Shown: piece by piece, positions 12,412 through 15,285 of the stretch | Layout of the letters: each line of letters starts with the position of its first letter | How positions within the stretch are numbered: position 1 is the stretch's first letter | NCBI GenBank assembly: GCA_023416745.1 | Contig: JAEZHF010000029.1 | Span: forward strand, 1-15,285 | DNA from: Bacillota bacterium | GTDB taxonomy: Bacteria > Bacillota > Clostridia > Christensenellales > SZUA-584 | Reading direction: 5' to 3' | Length of the DNA stretch: 15,285 bases | The notes under the pieces: model-generated | Told to the model about the DNA's origin: nothing | The model's database searches: none | Seen by the model: the letters and a program-made list of their open reading frames with translations, nothing else | Position numbers and translations under genes: made by a program

Positions 12412-12966
12412 ATGTCAGAAAAAGATGCGAAGGAACGGATACTCAAAGCAGCCAAAGCGCTGATGGACGAAACGGATGATCTGGAATCCGTCACGATGCG
12501 ACAGATCGCCCAGCGCGCGGGCGTGGGTGTGGGGCTCATCAACTACCACTTTCAGTCGCGCGAGAACCTGCTGTACACCGCCATCGGTGAGGTGATGATC
12601 TCCATCATGGATGCCTTTCGCCAAACGCCGCCGAATGGAGCCACCCCTGCGGTGCGGTTGAAAGACATGATGACAGCGCTCTGTGACGCAGGCGCACGCC
12701 ATGAAAAGGAGATGCGTTTGGGCTCACAGTTCCAGATAATGTCCGGCGACTTCAGCGCAGCCCATTATCTGCTGCCTGCGCTGCGGGAAGCCTGCGGCCA
12801 AAAGTACGATGAGAACGCTTTGCGGCTGATTGCGCTGCAGCTGTTCACGCTGACCAACCTGATGATGCTGCGCAGCGATGCCTTCTTCCGGTTCAGCGGC
12901 ACGGACATCATGAATAAACCCCAGCGCGACAGGCTGATCAGCCAGCTGATCGATATCTACTTATAA
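12412..12966 (+). CDS. TetR/AcrR-family transcriptional regulator
   Basis: 184 aa, ATG 12412 after GCGAGGTGC. Residues 5-55 form the TetR DNA-binding domain: helix 1 KERILKAAKALMDE, the helix-turn-helix VTMRQIAQRAGVGVGLINYHF, then QSRENLLYTAIGEV. The C-terminal part is an all-helical ligand/dimer domain without recognisable specificity. As a dimer it should bind the palindrome at 12371-12384 and repress its own operon until a small ligand binds (family knowledge plus inference). The two small membrane protein genes that follow after 54 bases are the likely regulated output. Intact length for the family (180-220 aa). Confidence 0.93.
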   Translation: MSEKDAKERILKAAKALMDETDDLESVTMRQIAQRAGVGVGLINYHFQSRENLLYTAIGEVMISIMDAFRQTPPNGATPAVRLKDMMTALCDAGARHEKEMRLGSQFQIMSGDFSAAHYLLPALREACGQKYDENALRLIALQLFTLTNLMMLRSDAFFRFSGTDIMNKPQRDRLISQLIDIYL

Positions 12967-13020
12967 AGGCAGAATTGAAACTGTAAAACAAAAATTTATT
13001 ATATTTAAGGAGTCAATAAT

Positions 13021-13209
13021 ATGAATGTAATCACGATCATTATGGCGTCACTGACGGCGCTGCTGCTGCTCTGCCAGCTGATGTGCGGCATGTGGATCCG
13101 CAAAGGCACGGACGCCGCGGGAAAGAAGTTTCACACAAGTCTGGGCATTGCGAATGTGATAACCGGTCTCGCGACGGCGGTACTGGCGATCATTCTCGCA
13201 TCGAAGTAA
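13021..13209 (+). CDS. Two-helix small membrane protein A (tandem paralogue)
   Basis: 62 aa, ATG 13021 after AAGGAGTCAATAAT. Helix 1 spans about 4-26 (VITIIMASLTALLLLCQLMCG), then a polar loop WIRKGTDAAGKKFHTSLGI, then helix 2 about 42-60 (NVITGLATAVLAIILA). The loop motif GTDAAGxxFHxxLGI is shared with the next gene, so the two arose by duplication. Its N-terminal helix is not followed by a cleavage site, so it should stay in the membrane as a hairpin. No family recognised. Possible roles, all inference: drug-efflux-like oligomer, accessory subunit, or membrane stress peptide controlled by the upstream TetR. Confidence 0.85.
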   Translation: MNVITIIMASLTALLLLCQLMCGMWIRKGTDAAGKKFHTSLGIANVITGLATAVLAIILASK

Positions 13210-13222
13210 GGGAGGGTTTATT

Positions 13223-13435
13223 ATGCTGAGAATTTCAACAATCATCATGGCAATACTGGCACTGCTGCTGCTGTTCTGCATGCTGGTCTGCGGGCTGTGG
13301 ATCGGCTCAAACGGCACCGATGCCGCAGGGATCAGCTTCCACAAAACGCTGGGTATCTCCGCGACGATGGCTGGCGCAGTAACCTGTGTGCTGGCGCTCA
13401 TCTCGTCCCGGAAAAAGCGGGCCGTCATGGAATGA
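13223..13435 (+). CDS. Two-helix small membrane protein B (tandem paralogue)
   Basis: 70 aa, ATG 13223 after GGGAGGG, 13 bases behind paralogue A. Helix 1 about 4-27 (ISTIIMAILALLLLFCMLVCG), loop LWIGSNGTDAAGISFHKTLGI, helix 2 about 44-60 (ATMAGAVTCVLALI), then a basic tail SSRKKRAV. By the positive-inside rule the C terminus lies in the cytoplasm, and the FH-containing loop probably outside. It shares with A the TIIMA start of helix 1, the CG-(L/M)-WI junction and the GTDAAGxxFHxxLGI motif. Two similar hairpins encoded together suggest a hetero-oligomer. Followed by a bidirectional terminator. Confidence 0.85.
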   Translation: MLRISTIIMAILALLLLFCMLVCGLWIGSNGTDAAGISFHKTLGISATMAGAVTCVLALISSRKKRAVME

Positions 13436-13464
13436 AAACCAAAGGGTGTGTCCTCAACAGCAGC

Positions 13465-13497
13465 AAAAAACAGCGGGAACAAATCCGGCTGTTTTTT
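13465..13497. terminator. Bidirectional terminator between convergent operons
   Basis: AAAAAACAGC (13465-13474) pairs with GCTGTTTTTT (13488-13497), with inner GG/CC. A-run and T-run flank the GC core on both sides, so it serves the membrane-protein operon on plus and the flavodoxin operon on minus. Confidence 0.8.
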
Positions 13498-13524
13498 ATT
13501 TGTGCAATATACTGATGCTTTCGG

Positions 13525-14055
13525 TTATGCCAGCGCAACAACCTCTTTCAGCTGCTCCACGGCTGTCTTTGCCAGGCTTTGTGCAGTTTCGCCGGATACC
13601 CGGTAGCTCGATGTGTCGGCCATCGTCGGCTTGGGCTCGGGCGGCAGCAGGTCGGCGATGTGCAGATCAACCACCGCATCCGGCACCTGACGCGTCTGTT
13701 TTTGCAGACTGGCGACCAGCTTCGGGTTGTCATTCAGCGCCCCGCCGCTTATCGAGATAAACGCATACCGGCGGGGCTGCTTGCGAATATGCCCCAGAAA
13801 CGCACGCAGCGGCGCAGCGGCCTGCCCCATCCACACCGGCCCCACAAACAGCAGCAACTCGAATTCGTCCTGCCTTTCGGGTGCGGGCACCACCTTGGGC
13901 GTTCGCCCCAGCAGCATGTCAATAGCACACGTCCCATTGGTTCGGGGCTTTGTCTCTGTAACCTTGATGTGCTGCGCGCCCAGCAGCCCGGCCACATGTG
14001 TCGCCAATAAGTCGTTGTTGCCAGTCATTGAATATGAAATAACACCGATGTTCAT
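13525..14055 (-). CDS. Flavodoxin-like protein
   Basis: 176 aa, ATG 14055 after TGGAGGT. Flavodoxin fold: the FMN phosphate loop YSMTGNN (8-14) after beta-1 MNIGVIS, GPVWMGQAAAPLRAFL (about 72-87), where flavodoxins place the first isoalloxazine loop, and YAFISISGGALNDNP (about 97-111), the second loop region. Binds FMN as an electron carrier or NAD(P)H-dependent reductase; substrate and partner unknown. It is the second gene after the TetR regulator on the same strand (27 bases between), so it is probably the gene that regulator controls, perhaps in response to redox-active or quinone-like compounds (inference). Confidence 0.88.
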   Translation of the reverse strand: MNIGVISYSMTGNNDLLATHVAGLLGAQHIKVTETKPRTNGTCAIDMLLGRTPKVVPAPERQDEFELLLFVGPVWMGQAAAPLRAFLGHIRKQPRRYAFISISGGALNDNPKLVASLQKQTRQVPDAVVDLHIADLLPPEPKPTMADTSSYRVSGETAQSLAKTAVEQLKEVVALA

Positions 14056-14082
14056 GTTTTATAATACCTCCATTTATTATTG

Positions 14083-14682
14083 TCAAACTTCTTCATGTGT
14101 GAGCCGTGTCAGCCCGCTCATCACAAATTCGGATATCAAGACGAGCACCTGCGGAAAATAATCCATCCCAATTTCATCCTTGTGCAGATCGATATTGATC
14201 AGCGCTGCGAAGATCGCCATGATCATCTCCCCGGACAAATCGCTGCGCATTTTCCCCTGTTGCTGCCATTTTCTGACCAGCTCCAGAAAGGCATCGTACA
14301 TGAAGCTGATATGGTCAATTCCCGTTTCCTCCCGAAACGCCTTTTCAATGCGGGCGAAGCTTTCCCTGTTATACCACTCCCGAAGTATCGCATTTGTTCT
14401 TATACCCTGCTCATTGAGCGCAATCACCTGCCGTATGACCTGCGCCGGATCGCCGTTCGTATCCACCTGTTCCAGTATGCTCTTTTTCAGTGCCGCGTTT
14501 TCTTCTGCGAACACTTGCATGAAAAGCCGGTCTTTGGATGGGAAATAATTATAGAACGTGCCGACTGCAACCCCCGCCCGTCCCGTAATGTCTGTCACAT
14601 TGGTATCCTTTAAGCCCTTCTGTGCAAAAACCTCCCGGGCGCACCGGTAAAGCAGTTCTTCTTTATCCTTTTTGTCTGTCAA
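14083..14682 (-). CDS. TetR/AcrR-family transcriptional regulator, TTG start
   Basis: 199 aa. Start is TTG (14682-14680), supported by AGGAGA eight bases upstream and by the HTH beginning at the expected distance; no in-frame ATG lies between the ribosome site and the HTH. DNA-binding domain: EELLYRCAREVFAQKG, VTDITGRAGVAVGTFYNYFPSKDRLF (about 8-55). The C-terminal helical domain (YDAFLELVRKWQQQGKM near 130-145) resembles TetR regulators with general ligand pockets; ligand unknown. A long inverted repeat at 14696-14721 stands between its promoter and start, so autorepression is expected. The flavodoxin-like gene follows in the same operon. Confidence 0.92.
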   Translation of the reverse strand: MTDKKDKEELLYRCAREVFAQKGLKDTNVTDITGRAGVAVGTFYNYFPSKDRLFMQVFAEENAALKKSILEQVDTNGDPAQVIRQVIALNEQGIRTNAILREWYNRESFARIEKAFREETGIDHISFMYDAFLELVRKWQQQGKMRSDLSGEMIMAIFAALINIDLHKDEIGMDYFPQVLVLISEFVMSGLTRLTHEEV

Positions 14683-14695
14683 TAAACCGTTCTCC

Positions 14696-14721
14696 TGAAT
14701 GAATTATTTTTAATTCATTCA
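14696..14721 (-). promoter_or_regulatory. Operator: 11-bp perfect inverted repeat
   Basis: Arms TGAATGAATTA (14696-14706) and TAATTCATTCA (14711-14721) around a 4-base spacer. Placed just after the -10, between promoter and TTG start, as expected for repression by the TetR protein it precedes. In RNA it could also fold into a stem beside the ribosome site. Confidence 0.75.
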
Positions 14722-14722
14722 T

Positions 14723-14751
14723 AATGTACGACGGTTCACGGCTTTTGTCAA
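14723..14751 (-). promoter_or_regulatory. Promoter of the tetR-flavodoxin operon
   Basis: Minus strand perfect TTGACA (14751-14746), 17-nt spacer, TACATT (14728-14723), followed directly by the operator inverted repeat. Confidence 0.65.
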
Positions 14752-14794
14752 TACTGCCGTCTTGTGTTTGTAAAAAAAATACTGCCTGCTGACT

Positions 14795-14829
14795 AAAAAG
14801 CCGGCAGTCCGTTTTGAAACTGCCGGCTT
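14795..14829 (-). terminator. Terminator of the right-edge Pro-rich protein gene
   Basis: Perfect 11-bp stem AAGCCGGCAGT (14798-14808) with ACTGCCGGCTT (14819-14829), 10-base loop. On the minus strand the T run is TTTTT, then AGTC. It begins 14 bases after the stop codon at 14843. Confidence 0.85.
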
Positions 14830-14842
14830 ATAACATTAGGCT

Positions 14843-15285
14843 TTATCTGAAATCGACGTCTATTTCATTGCTGCTTTCCCAGTTGACACGATAACTGGGC
14901 ACGCCCACTCCGAACATGCTGCATAGCCTTGCCACATCGGATTTCAGATGCTCGGTGGATGCTGAATTCACCTCGCCGCGGACATGGTTGTAGAAGCTCC
15001 GTTCGGCGTCCGTGTACTGCTGGTATCCTTTGGGCGCCCCGGTCTTCAGCGTGATAAACTGCTGCCAGAGCGGGATGATCACAGCGCGGACAGATTCTGT
15101 AGTAGATTCAGGTGTATCCTCCGGTTCCGGCGGATCAGTTGCTGGCGGATCAGTCGCTGGCGGATCAGTCGCTGGCGAGTCAGTTGCTGGCGGATCAGTC
15201 GCTGGCGGATCGGTCGCAGGCGGATCGGTCGCAGGCGGATCGGTCGCAGGCGGATCGGTCGCAGGCGGATCGGTCGCAGGCGGAT
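14843..15285 (-). CDS. Pro-rich repeat protein, C-terminal part (runs off right edge)
   Basis: At least 147 codons, open through the right edge; a GTG at 15082 is internal, since the frame continues upstream through the repeat array without a stop. The visible N-terminal half is PATDP pentapeptides (one PATDS), then a linker PEPEDTPESTTESV. The C-terminal domain of about 80 residues runs from LWQQFITLKTGAPKGYQQYTD through FYNHVRGEV and LKSDVARLCSMFG to NWESSNEIDVDFR. I do not recognise this domain. The repeat is like a Pro-rich stalk of surface or wall-associated proteins; the start and any signal peptide are outside the window. It has no LPXTG and no C-terminal membrane segment, so any anchoring must come from the N-terminal part. 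Possibly related to the exported protein at 1-200. Confidence 0.8.
   Translation of the reverse strand, partial: PPATDPPATDPPATDPPATDPPATDPPATDPPATDSPATDPPATDPPATDPPEPEDTPESTTESVRAVIIPLWQQFITLKTGAPKGYQQYTDAERSFYNHVRGEVNSASTEHLKSDVARLCSMFGVGVPSYRVNWESSNEIDVDFR
15131..15285 (-). repeat. 15-bp tandem array, ten full units plus a partial, encoding PATDP
   Basis: Units begin every 15 bases from 15131. The first five (to 15205) follow CGGATCAGTYGCTGG with one variant, CGAGTCAGTTGCTGG (15176-15190). The next five (15206-15280) are identical CGGATCGGTCGCAGG, then a cut-off unit. The two forms differ at silent positions and encode the same pentapeptide; the array continues beyond the window. Confidence 0.95.

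Noticed and set aside
14080..14613. 177-codon plus-strand ORF opposite tetR 2
   Set aside because: Shadow of a clear TetR gene; no recognisable protein features.
15131..15285. Regular repeats resembling a CRISPR array
   Set aside because: Units are 15 bp, directly adjacent without spacers, and in frame within an open reading frame.

Overview
The window looks like a chromosomal segment of a Gram-positive, probably clostridial (Bacillota, Clostridia-like) bacterium. The reasons are strong AGGAGG-type ribosome sites before almost every gene, many GC-stem plus U-run terminators, a yybP-ykoY-type manganese riboswitch before mntP, and RtcB and Tex proteins of the length and type common in that group. 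G+C is fairly high in most genes (67% in a hand-counted line of tex, 6001-6060), with one clear AT-rich island (33% in 4741-4800). I see no phage, transposase, tRNA or rRNA gene, and no CRISPR array.

Layout. The left edge (1-200, minus) carries the start of an exported Pro-rich protein. Next comes a minus-strand block in two units: VOC2-GNAT (2784 down to 1634, overlapping by one base) and mntP-VOC1 (1447 down to 431), the second behind a Mn2+ riboswitch. Divergent from this, a near-perfect promoter at 2869 reads through a 22-codon leader ORF and a terminator into rtcB (RNA ligase). The leader repeats the 3' arm of the terminator stem, so it has an attenuator-like layout. A 142-bp structured element with three hairpins follows rtcB. 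Then comes a 59-aa basic protein whose last codons lie inside its own terminator, and an AT-rich DUF2019-like gene on the minus strand. tex and an MFS transporter run rightwards, then a stand-alone hydantoinase/oxoprolinase-family gene. A convergent minus-strand gene encodes a protein with four 18-residue helical repeats. Divergent from it is a short-chain dehydrogenase.

The right third holds two TetR-type regulators with palindromic operators at their own promoters. The first (12412-12966) heads an operon with two tandem, clearly paralogous two-helix membrane proteins. The second (14682-14083, TTG start) heads an operon with a flavodoxin-like protein. The right edge is the C-terminal part of another Pro-rich protein, with an in-frame 15-bp tandem array encoding PATDP.

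How the genes work together: most units are small and independently regulated housekeeping or stress modules (metal efflux, RNA repair, transcription or RNA turnover, redox). The least explained parts are the rtcB leader, the three-hairpin element, and the TetR plus twin membrane protein operon. All functional statements rest on reading motifs by eye; no database search or folding programme was run.
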